NCBI RefSeq assembly: GCF_014633365.1
Contig: NC_068340.1
Location: forward strand, 36,480,328 to 36,544,327
DNA: 64,000 nt
Reading direction: 5' to 3'
Source of the DNA: Diospyros lotus
Lineage: Eukaryota > Streptophyta > Magnoliopsida > Ericales > Ebenaceae
Each line of letters begins with the position of its first letter. Position 1 is the first letter of the stretch. The position numbers and the translations under genes were made by a program. Of this stretch, positions 34,101 through 44,200 are shown one piece after another. The notes below the pieces were generated by a model, which saw only the letters and a list, made by a program, of their open reading frames with translations, searched no databases and was not told the DNA's origin.

Positions 34101-34757
34101 AGTTTCTTCTTCCAAGCCATATTAATAAACCTTTAATTTCCGGTTAATGGGTATTCTGAAATTAATTAATTAATGTGATGCCACAGGGAGGAGATGGGAA
34201 GATACGCCATGGAAGTGAGGAAGCTGGGTTTGGAGCTCATGGAAGCCATCACAGAGAGCCTTGGAATTGGACCAAAATACACGAGTGACAAAATGGAGCA
34301 AGGAATGCAAGTGATGGCCATCAACTGCTACCCGCCGTGCCCGCAGCCTAGCCTGGCGCTAGGGCTGCCTCCGCACTCCGACTACAGCTGCCTGACGGTG
34401 CTGCTTCAGAGCTTCGCCGGCCTCGAGATTTTCGACTCCAAAGACGGCCAGTGGCAACTGGTTCCAGACGTCGATGGCGCCCTGCAAGTCCACGTCGGCA
34501 ACCATCTTGAGGTGCTGAGCAATGGCAGATTCAAAAGTGTGGTTCATAGGGCGTCGCTTCATCATGAGAAGACGAGGATCTCCATTGCCAGTCTGCACAG
34601 CTTGGCCATGGATGAGAAGATGGGGACGGCCATGGAGCTTGTGGACGAAGAGCATCCGAAAGGGTACAAAGAGAGCAGCCTGAGAGATTTTCTGGATTTT
34701 CTGGCCAAGCATGATCTTGGACAGGGGAAGAGCTTCATAAAGTCACTTCAAATCTAG
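31177..34757 (+). CDS. 2-oxoglutarate/Fe(II)-dependent dioxygenase (flavanone 3-dioxygenase/DMR6-like group)
   Basis: Three exons, 31177-31422, 31829-32076 and 34187-34757 (stop TAG), encode 354 residues, the usual length for plant DOXC enzymes. The N-terminal DIOX_N part includes VPLIDLNGL and the YGFFQVVNHG motif across intron 1. The C-terminal jelly-roll has NCYPPCPQP, the iron ligands H228 and D230 (LPPHSDYS) and H285 (VVHRAS), and the 2-oxoglutarate-binding R295-x-S297 (RISIA). The SNDVHKPVRYASSLKDGVD and HYAHPLGDWINSWP blocks are typical of the AT4G16330-like subgroup (recalled). It is a cytosolic oxidase of specialised metabolites; the substrate cannot be read from sequence. Intron 2 (2.1 kb) carries TE fragments. 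The start is the first ATG after the leader, and the frame is intact throughout. Confidence 0.88.
32250..33780. mobile_element. hAT-like fragments in intron 2 of the dioxygenase gene
   Basis: CAGGGGCGGATTTAGCCC (about 32249-32266) is a typical plant hAT left end, followed by CAGCCCACCCAACCC-rich sequence like that at 7370. No matching right end with TSD was found. A second small block (about 33621-33773) ends CCCTAAATCTACCCCTG, a diverged right-hand terminus. (TA)n tracts lie at 33478-33496, 33600-33618 and 33816-33830. All of this is intronic. Confidence 0.4.
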
Positions 34758-34763
34758 ATGGCT

Positions 34764-35087
34764 AGGGGGTGTTTGGCTTACTGTCGTTAAAAATAGCTTT
34801 TAAGCTACTTAGCTTTTAAGTTGTATAAAGCTTAAAAGCTAGGTAGCGTTTAAGCTAATAACTTATTTAAATAAATGTATTTTTAAGCTACCACTTAATG
34901 GTTATGTATTTGGTTTGAAAGAGTTGACAATTTATTAAAATTTGATAAAAAAAATAAAAATAAATTATAAATGATGTCTAATTGATAAAATTTTATCATT
35001 AGATATTAATAAATTATATATAATTAGTAAAAATTATACTAACACAATATTTTATTAAAGTTAATATATATTATGTGTTATATATAT
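34764..35087. mobile_element. MITE-like sequence with AGCTTTTAAGCT repeats
   Basis: Directly after the dioxygenase stop, GGGGGTGTTTGGCTTAC (a GGTGTTTGG-type end common in plant MITEs) opens a run of inverted AGCTTTTAAGCTACTTAGCT motifs. The far end is not defined. Similar GCTTATAAGC-rich sequence recurs near 58400-58700, 61760-62080 and 62340-62540. Confidence 0.4.
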
Positions 35088-36310
35088 TGTTGCCCAGATA
35101 AATACCAAAGAGGGGGTTGAATTGGATTTTTCAAAAATTAATATCTTTACCTCTTATTGAAAGCTCTTAAATTGTGATCTTAGTTTAATGGTGATTGCAA
35201 CAATAATATGAATAATAAAATCAAGTAACTACAAGAACATAAGGAAATTTTTATAGAAGTTCGAACTTTTACAAGCATACTTATTTCTCTCAAGACTAAA
35301 CTTGAGTGTATCACTAGAGAAAAGATAACACTAGCTTTTAATTAGAGTTAGAACCAAACGCACAATCTTTTACCTAGGCAAGAACAACCATTAGAATACA
35401 ACTAGCAAAAATCCCTTACATAACAAGTGAATAAAAACAAACTTACAACCAAGAGACAAAATAAAACAAGTCACCACTTAAGTGTTCCACTAGTTAGTAA
35501 CACTTCCAGCGCTTAAACTTTTACTCTTGCTTGAATATTCTTTTCAATAGTTTGTTCTCTATATGTCTTTGGCCTTCAAACTCACCCAATTTTCAGACAA
35601 CTAGCTATTACAAAGAGGGATGAGAACCATTTTTGAAATTCAAGAATCTCTTCAGCTTTTTCAACAACATTTCAGCATTTGATGGGATTTTAGCTTACAA
35701 TCAAATAAGAAAATAATTTTGTGTAAAATAAAATAAACCTCAGAAAGTCAAGAAGACAACTTGATAACAAGATTAATCAAGTTTTTCAAGACAAAAAGAG
35801 ACATGAGAGTTAGAGACAACAAAATCAATATCTGTAAAAGTCAAATCAAAAGCATATTCTTTCAAAAAAAGATTTTACCTTTTTACATAAGGAAATTAGG
35901 CTATGATATTAAGGTATAACGTGAAAAACATTTTGAAAAATATATATACATGGGCATGTAATAAAAAGAGATGCATAAAACAATGCACATACAGAAATGA
36001 CCGTTGAACTTCGATCGACTTAAAGCACGACTTAAGTTATCTAATAGCCATTCGCATAACTTTGGTCGAAGGCTAGATCGACCTGAGATATGAGGTCCAA
36101 TTCTCTTGCCAACTTTAGTTGACTGAAGTTAACACTTTGATCGACCTAAGTCATCCAACAACTTAATACATATTTTCAGTACAATAAGTTGATAAAATAT
36201 ATCTTTATCATAAAAATATTTTTGTTATTATCAAAATATATATTTTACAAGAGACTAATAAAATATATTTATATTATAAAAATATTTTTGTTATCATTAA
36301 AATCTTATTT
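35088..36310 (-). mobile_element. Copia (Sirevirus-like) LTR remnant
   Basis: Read on the minus strand, it ends CAATTCAACCCCCTCTTTGG, then GGGCAACA at 35088, which is the characteristic 3' end of Sirevirus-type LTRs. Interior TCGATCGACTT / GTCGACC / AGTTGACTGAAGTT motifs (36010-36150) parallel the AGTCGACT cluster of the LTR at 38674. The 5' boundary is unclear; a CACTA element sits at its other side. Confidence 0.5.
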
Positions 36311-36317
36311 ATATATC

Positions 36318-37055
36318 CACTACAACAAATTTTAGATTAAGAGACATTTAAAAATGTCTTAATAGATAGTTTATTGGGGCATTTTAACTATTAGGGCACT
36401 AATAATAATGCCTCGTATAATTGTGCCTCAAAAACGTATTGAGGCACTTACAAATGACTAAAAAATAATTATAAATTTAAGTTTGTTGCAACACTTAAAA
36501 ATGCCTAAAAAATCACTATAAATTTTTTTTTCATATCCCCCACAAGACCTTCTCTTAACTCTAACTTACTTCTCTCTCAGCTCGAACCCTAAACCTTTCA
36601 TTCTTCTTGCACACGCGTGACCACCTAATCTACACATCATCTTATTAATATATGTGCCTATGTTTATTTTATAGTATATCTAAGTTTCATTAGAATTATT
36701 CTATTGGAGCACTTAAGATTTGTATATTAAGGCACTTCATCAGAGTGTCTTGTTAGAATTATTTTAATGGGACATTTAAAAAATTCTGTTATATTAGATT
36801 TATTTATTAAGACACCTATATTTGTCTATTAGGACATTTCATTGTCGTGCCTCATTAGAATTGTTTTATTGGGACACTTCTTTAAATTGTGCCTTAAAAT
36901 AGTATTTTATATATAAGACACTTAATTGTTGTGCCTTATTAAAGTTATTGTATTGGGGCACTTTTTTAGATTGTGTCTTAAAATGGTATTTTAGAGAACA
37001 CTTTCTAAAACATGTCCTAAAAAAGATGCCTCAACAAATCATTTTTGTTGTAGTG
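36318..37055. mobile_element. Non-autonomous CACTA element (738 bp), 3-bp TSD
   Basis: The termini CACTACAACAAA and TTTGTTGTAGTG (37044-37055) are perfect 12-bp inverted repeats starting with CACTA. They are flanked by the trinucleotide duplication ATC (36315-36317, 37056-37058). The interior is built of many diverged copies of motifs such as GGGGCACTT, TTGTGCCTTA and TTAAGACAC in both orientations, typical of CACTA subterminal repeats. There is no transposase coding. Confidence 0.88.
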
Positions 37056-37058
37056 ATC

Positions 37059-37375
37059 CTTGAGCTTAATATATATATATAGTGAAGGGTGGCCAATGAC
37101 GACGAGAGCAGACTACGGTTGAGATAACATAGAAGGAGACAACAATGGATGCGGCATGAAAAGGCAATGGATGCGGCAGGAGACGACGATGGATGTGAAA
37201 TGAGGAGATTTGGGTGACGATGATGACGATGGCTGATCTGCAAGTAGGAGATGGCGATTGATGCGATGAAGGGGGAGATTTGGCGACAACGACAGAGCAG
37301 GAATAAAGGCGACGACCAATCTATTAGAGGTGGCGTTGAAAAAGGAAAATGTGTTATTTTTTGCACACATCTCCT
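37059..37375. other. GA-rich GC block of unknown origin
   Basis: A stretch of GGAGACGACGATGGATG-like repeats is GC-richer than its surroundings. The minus-strand open frames 37031-37370 are Ser/Pro/His-rich low complexity and are not called as genes. It is similar in style to the blocks inside the hAT elements at 2.9 and 11.2 kb. Confidence 0.4.
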
Positions 37376-38673
37376 TTATTAGTTTTAATGATTAACACTT
37401 ATTTAGAGTCAAAATCATGTATGTTGATCCAACTTGCATGACCTGTTGTAATAGATATATTTTTGGAGTCATTCAATGCAAGCAAAATTGGTTCATTTGG
37501 AAGAAAAATGAGATTTTAAACAATTTAGTCCATATTTTCTAGAAGAATTATTTTTAAAAGGATCTAAATATGTTGTGTATTTTATGTGCTTATATGTTTA
37601 TTTTATGTGCTTATATGTTTTATTTATCTGTGTATTAGGCCTTGTAGAATATATTGGTATATGTTGTGTTAATTATTTTTTGCCTATGTTTCAAAAAGAG
37701 AAAGTTTCTTTCAGGGTTACATTGTTGCAGTTGACTGTGGAAGGTTTCACAGTTGACTATCAATTGGAAGTCGACTGTCTGTTTTCCAAAGTCAACTCTC
37801 TTGAAGTCTCCGGGAGAAAATGAGATTAATCGATCAATTTTTATCTCTCATTTTTTAAATATAAGTATGCTTAAATATATTTCTTAAAATCAATTGATAT
37901 CCTAGTGTTTCATTGTTTTATCAATTGATATCATTTTGTTTCATTGTTCTTTAACAATTGGCATCAAGAAGATGTTTTTTACAACATTTGGTTTCAAAAA
38001 GTTTATAGCATTTCATCAATTGGTTTCAATCTTTTTATTGGAATATGATTTCAAACAATTGACCTTAATGTTTCAATTGGTATCAACTTTAAATTGATAT
38101 CAATTTTTTTTTTAATTTGCTTCAATTCAAAGGCATACAAAAATTTTTCTAGCCATTTGTTTTAGTTGATATCTTTTTTTTTTTTTGCTAGTGTATATGA
38201 TTGGATTGTCCGACTGCTATTTCCTGCTTAATTGTCATACTTTGCATGCTCTGATCCTTTGTGCTTCATTATTTTATTATTTTTTCTATATTTCACTTTG
38301 TACTCTCTTTTATCTTTTTGATGATTTAAAAAAAAAGGGAGAAATATATAGTGAGGGGGAGGTATGCCACAGGGGGAGGTAAGTTGTAAGGGAGAGAGGA
38401 AAAAATATTTTCCCGAAAGAAGTTATTCATTGAAAAACCTTCCGAAAATGGTTTTTCATTGTCGTTGAAAAACCTTGGTTCATCTTTTTCAAAAAAAAAA
38501 AATATTTTTGGTTTTTATTTTATTGGTATCTTTTATATAAAATTATTTTCTTCCTTAAAGTACTTAGTTTTTTAGTTAGAAAAAGAAATTAGTACAAAAC
38601 TGAGGTGGTGTTGTTTTGCAAAAATATTTTCATTAAATTATAGTGTTTTTGTCATCATAAAAAAGGGGGAGAT
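37376..38673 (+). mobile_element. Sirevirus-like Copia internal 3' remnant with polypurine tract
   Basis: The segment ends with the polypurine tract AAAAGGGGGAGAT (38661-38673) immediately before the LTR. Earlier purine-rich runs GAGGGGGAGG and CAGGGGGAGG (38353-38379) are reminiscent of the multiple polypurine tracts of Sireviruses. GTTGACTGTGG, AGTCGACTG and AGTCAACTC motifs cluster at 37725-37805. No gag, integrase or reverse-transcriptase sequence remains, so most of the element has been deleted. Confidence 0.55.
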
Positions 38674-39795
38674 TGTTGAGCCAAATTGCTCCAATCAACC
38701 CATTGTGTATTTTGATATTTAACAAAACATAATTTTAGTAAAATTATTTTTGGTATATTTAAATTCCCTAATGAATTTTTGATGTCTTATGGTGGAAAAC
38801 ATATTTAAAGTATTATAGTATTTTGTGTATCAAAATGAACTAAGAAATGCTATTTTTCTAAGTCTGAAAGATTAATGCATTATAAGGGGATATATAAGAA
38901 AATATTTTCATTTTTGAAAATCTATCTCTCGATATTTTGATAGATAATATTCATTGTTGTTAAAATGATTTTTAATAAATTTTTCAAAAAATAGAAGGTA
39001 TGTATTTTGATGGTAGTAAAATCATTAAATCCGGAATTTGTATTAAAATCAAAATTATATTTTCTTATTGTTATGAATTTTGATTTTTTAGATATTTTTA
39101 TTGAATCCAAATGTGGTTACTTTCTTATTTACATTTATGTATTAAAGTAAATAAAAGATAAAATATAAAAATTAAAGAAAATGTGGACATCTGGTAAAGG
39201 ACAGTCGACTATAGGTTATGTAGGGTCGAGGTAGTCGAGAGCATGTTTTGACCAGTCGATTGGGAGTTGACTGTAGACTAATGAGAGTCGATTGTCGGCT
39301 TTGAGAGTTGATTGCGAGTGTCATGGAGTCCATTTTAGTCCAAGGTTGTTTAGACATAGGATTTATTTGTATTAATTGTGGATTGTGAGTGGTATCTTAG
39401 AGTTCGTTTTAATCTAAGTGTGATATATTAGTTTCTGGGATGAGTTAAGAGGAAAACCTCGGTGTTATGTAAAAGTTTCCTAGGTGAGCTTGTTGGAAAA
39501 CCCAAGTGTGATTTTAGTGAAATCTCAAGTATTGGGTTGACCTTAAAAGAGTGAACGTAAGTGTTGGAGACATCGAACCATTATTATCTTGTGTTAATAT
39601 TATAGTTGTTTGTATATTTATATTGCTATCACTTTTAGACAATATATATATATTTATAATAAGTATTTTCTTTGTATAATAAAAGCCCAAGAGTTTTAAA
39701 AATGAAGAATTCAATTTAATAAGTTTTTAATATTCAATTCACCCCTCTTAATTGATGATTGTGTGTCAAGTGATCATTGTGTCATGGGACCAACA
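38674..39795 (+). mobile_element. Copia-type 3' LTR (1122 bp)
   Basis: The LTR starts TGTTGAGCC directly after the polypurine tract and ends GGGACCAACA. The 3' part has the family-typical order: ACCTCGGTGTTATG, TTGGAAAACCCAAGTG, AAAGTATT-like spacing, then CAATTCACCCCTCTT (about 39735-39750). An AGTCGACT / AGTCGATTG / GAGTTGACTG motif cluster lies at 39200-39310. No matching 5' LTR lies in the window, so this is a truncated insertion. Confidence 0.7.
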
Positions 39796-39950
39796 ATGTA
39801 TAGTTTTGATTTTCATATTTTTAATTAAATTATATAAAATTAAATTCAACTAAAAGTAAAATCAATAAGTTGACAAGGGACCAACAATGTATAGTTTTGG
39901 TTTTCATATTTTTAATTAAATTATATAAAATTAAATTTAACTAAAAAAAA
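39786..39950. repeat. 91-bp tandem duplication across the LTR end
   Basis: GGGACCAACAATGTATAG plus the following AT-rich sequence occurs at 39786 and again at 39877, an offset of 91 bases. The duplication therefore spans the LTR terminus and its flank. Confidence 0.75.
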
Positions 39951-41258
39951 ATTAGTAAATTAAGAAAGAAGAAGAAGGGTCACCGGTCAAAAGCCATTTA
40001 TGGACAACTATTCTTCCTCTTTTTTTTTTCTTCTTCATTGGTAATGATGCATCTTCCCCCAACTAGTCTTCTTATTCCTCTTTTCCTCATTTTCTTCCTC
40101 GTCTATCTTCTCTCACCATTTCGAGTTGGTGGATTTTGGTTTTAGAACATGTGCCAACAAGTGCTTGTTATAGAATTGATGTATTTTTAAACTAGGCATT
40201 ATGCATCAAAACTGAAAAGAAGAAGAATAAGGCGCTACAACTTCTAATTTTTTTGAAAACTCTTTTTTTTTTTCCTTCCATTCTTCCTCCAATTTCTTTG
40301 ATGACCACTAAGGGAATATTTTATAGAGACAAATTTATTCTACTACCCTGAGAGGATATCATTAATTTAGAGTCACGTGTTCATTCTTGGGAGCTCCACA
40401 TGTCTTTATAATATTCATTGTAATTTTGAACTAGAAGAGATAGAGAGGAAGACTCAGTCAAACAAGAATCTCTCAAACGCTCCAAGATTCTTCTCCGTTC
40501 AAATGTTTTTTTTATTTCTATTTGAAAGTTATTTGATCTCCTCAGGATAGGCTAAATGCCATTTATAAATAGAGGACAACCTCTATAGATATGGGGATCT
40601 GATTTCTAAGAGATTTTTTTATTTTTTTTATTATTATATCTAATTTATAACCCTATAAACTGAGTTAAGCGTCAGAATGATCACAGGAAGCAAGTCTTCA
40701 TCCTTTTTGCAGGTATTTGATTTGAGACAAAAAAGAATGATCGATTTTGCATTGTATGTAATTTACTCTTATTAAAATATATGAGGATATTAAACATTAT
40801 AGGGTGTAAGACCATCAACTGGGATTAAGATTAACTATTCCAAAAAAATAAAAAATAACAGTAGACTCTGTGGACCGAGTTGACCTTCCTATTCAACTCG
40901 GCTGGCTGGTAAAGTTATTATCTTCTTCTTGTTCTTGTTTTTTTTTTTTTTTTCTAGGATGCCGGTAAATGGGTCCATGAGTAGTTGAATGAGGTCGACC
41001 TCACGCTATATTTCCCGTCTGGACAATTGTTTGTCGGTTGCTTATACGATATATGTACGCGCTCGAGTGATTCGGTTCACCTGATCTCCGTCTCTCAATA
41101 CATTTTCTGCTCGGGAAACGACGCCCTCCTTTTCTTCTTCTTTACCCATCCGCGGTCTAACTTTTCACGGCGACGATCTGATTTTCTGTCGATTCCGGAT
41201 CTGGAGCAGACACCTTGCAATCTGCCATCGTTAAACCGTATCGGCTTCTCCGATCGTC
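39951..41258 (+). promoter_or_regulatory. Intergenic sequence and promoter/5' UTR of RABD2-like gene
   Basis: The distal part (39951-40900) is T/C-rich and shows nothing specific. The proximal 250 bases before the start codon are less AT-rich, with a TATACGATATATG candidate TATA region (41043-41056), CTCCGTCTCTC pyrimidine tracts and TTCTTCTTTACCC, as in plant 5' leaders. The exact transcription start is not determinable. Confidence 0.4.
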
Positions 41259-44200
41259 ATGAATCCCGAATAGTAAGTCCCTTTTTAGCTGAAGAATCTT
41301 GTTTTCTCTTAGATCTGCGTTGAAATCGCTCGATTTCATGGTAAAATCTGTTTTAATTTGTCGTTTTGAACGGATAGTTTTGTGCTTTTGAGTTTCAATT
41401 GTTATCTGATTGGTTTTTCTGGATCTTTACGCTATTGGTTATGGTTATAGGATGTTGCATGTTGAGAGATACAGAATTTTCGATTTGATGCTGGAATTAA
41501 ATTAGGGACCTGATAGGCTTGTCTGTGTGTTCGCTTCTAGAGAATTTTGATCTGAGTTTAGCCGAAGGTTTGGGAGGAGAATCTGAGAAAGTGAATTGTT
41601 GCGTTTCCTTGTGTCTTGGCTTTATGGTCGATCGGACCTGATCTCTCAGAAGCTTAAATATGGGCATTGTGGATTTTCAGAATCCGCTCATAGTTGATAG
41701 GCTGATAGCTAGGTTCGTTGTGAACTTCCTTTTATTGAAACTCGAGGGGCAATTTTGAAAAACAAGTCTAGATTCTTATATCTTTTACAACAGGAAGTGT
41801 CTAGGGTTCTGAACTTTGGAGGTCAAGTGATGGAGTTTCTGGAACTGATTGCCTAATTAGCTGAAGGGCAATAAGTTGCTCAACTGTTGATCCCAGATTG
41901 AGTGATAATTTGAGATCAATATACATTTTAGATGATGGACATTTGCTGTTTTGCTATAGAATTTGAGTGACAAGTCATCTAGGCCAAAGTTTGCAACTTT
42001 GAAATATAACTGCTAGATTTTACGTGCAAGTTAGCATTTTAGACAAGCTCCATTGGGAAAGATAAATATTGATATTTGTACAACAACAATCACAAGCCCT
42101 AATCTCACCAAGTGGGGTTGGCTAATAAATATTGATATTTGTATTGCCTTATTGATCATTCTGTCTTTTGCAGTGACTATTTGTTCAAGCTTTTGCTGAT
42201 TGGAGATTCTGGAGTTGGAAAATCATGTCTTCTTCTAAGATTTGCTGTAAGGACATTAGATACATACCACTTTCATCTATCTTTCTCAACTTTAATGGAT
42301 AATACAGTATTATATTTGTACTGGTGATAGTGGAATACGTCTTTAATTAAAATCTTCCAAGGTTTGGTTGCATCTGTTAGGTAGCCATTTGATTGGATAA
42401 TGCATACATTTAATTGGAGAAAGTGTTCACCCTTTCCCTCTTTGTGCAATATATATTTTTATCCATACTTGCACCCAAAAACCATGAATTTGAGGCGTGT
42501 GAGAGCCTACAACTGTTTGACATACCAAACAAAATCCTCTTCCACTTACTCCGCATGTGGTAGTCAAATGATTGCCTGTTGAAAAATCTGAAAGAAAAAG
42601 ACAGCAAATGACCCAAATTGTGATTAGTTAAATAAAAAAATTAATGGAATTCTAGGGCTAGCATTAGGTGATGACTGATGAGCCTGACAGGACAAGTAGG
42701 CTTGTTAAACTTGTACATGTTTGGTTATCTACTTGTTTGGGTAGTGTTTGTTAAAATAAATAAGATAAGATTGTATCAAGATAATGTTGAAATGTTTTTC
42801 GGACCAAGATATGAAATGGTCAAGATAAGGTTGGAAAATATTCAAGATTTTTATCAAACTGTTTGTTAAATTTTTTGAAATGCACTAGTGGACATATGCA
42901 TAATTTTTTTTTTATTTGTAAGGTCCAATATATGCTTATCTAGAGAGGGGGGAGAGGGAGAAGCATATCTGGAAAATGCCAGATAAGAAGTCATGTGACT
43001 TTTTTTCTGAGGGTCGCCAGATAAATTTAACAAATACAATGGAAAGTACTTTTGTCTGGAATGCTTTCTGTATCCCACTTTTTTCAGTCTATATTTTGAT
43101 TAACAAACACTACCTTGGTGGACAACCCATGGTCATTTAATGGAGATATGAAAATTTTAGATAGTGTAAGATATCTTTCAATTTTGCCTATAATTGGTAT
43201 TATAATGGTTATCAACTTGCTCATCTTATTCCTGTTGGTCTGCTAATGTAAGGGCACATGGGACCATGAACTGGATTTCTTCCTTAAGTTACGGTATTGG
43301 GAAATGCATGACCATGGTTATCTTGAAGTATCTTCATTTTCTGGAATTTATTCTATATAGCTCATTAGTTTGATGCTGTGTTTTTTTTTTTTTATGTATG
43401 GATTAATGAAGATAAAGTGTGATATTGCAGTACCGGTGGCTTGATCCAAAAGAGTTTTATCTTGCTAGGTTAATTTCTTCGCTTCATTTCTTTTGGATGG
43501 AGTGATTGGTAGAGAAATAATGTAGGTAAAAATCTAATGAAGTTCAATCATCCCTTTTTTTATTTCTATTTGATTAGGTGTCCGTGGCAATTTTTATGAA
43601 ACTGATTTCCAGAGGGAAGTTTGTAAATTACAGTTGTGCAAATGAATAACTTGTATTGAATTACTGAAATGTCCATCCAGGAAGCTTTTGTCATGTTCGC
43701 TAGGACACTTCTTATAGGCAATCCTATGAATCCAACTGAAACTGCCAGGGTGAATGTGATTGGGTTCAGTCAGTTAGCCTACACGGTTTAGATATAGAGT
43801 AAAGATTATTAGATGGATTGTAATGGATTAACAATGGGGGTTTATTCATAAGTGATTTGTAAGTGTAACCCTTCTCTTGTCTTAGAGTGGCATTCAAATT
43901 TCAAGGATGAAATGGGGGGGAACACTTAATTAAAGTTTAGATGTGTGTGGAGCACTTTTTTATAAACAACAACAAGAAGAAGAAGAAGCAAAAGCTTTAA
44001 TCTCACTGCCTGTGGTGGACTACATGGATTCTAGAACTCCATGCATCTCTGTCCATCAGTGTTTTCAAAAGCACTGAGCGCACTTGAGCATAAAAGGCCT
44101 ACAGTGCTTCAGTGCCAAGTAGAGCGCATTCTTAAGAGAAGTGAAGTGCAAATTATATGCAATAAAGAGTACAAAATTTTAGAAGCATAAAAGTTATAAA

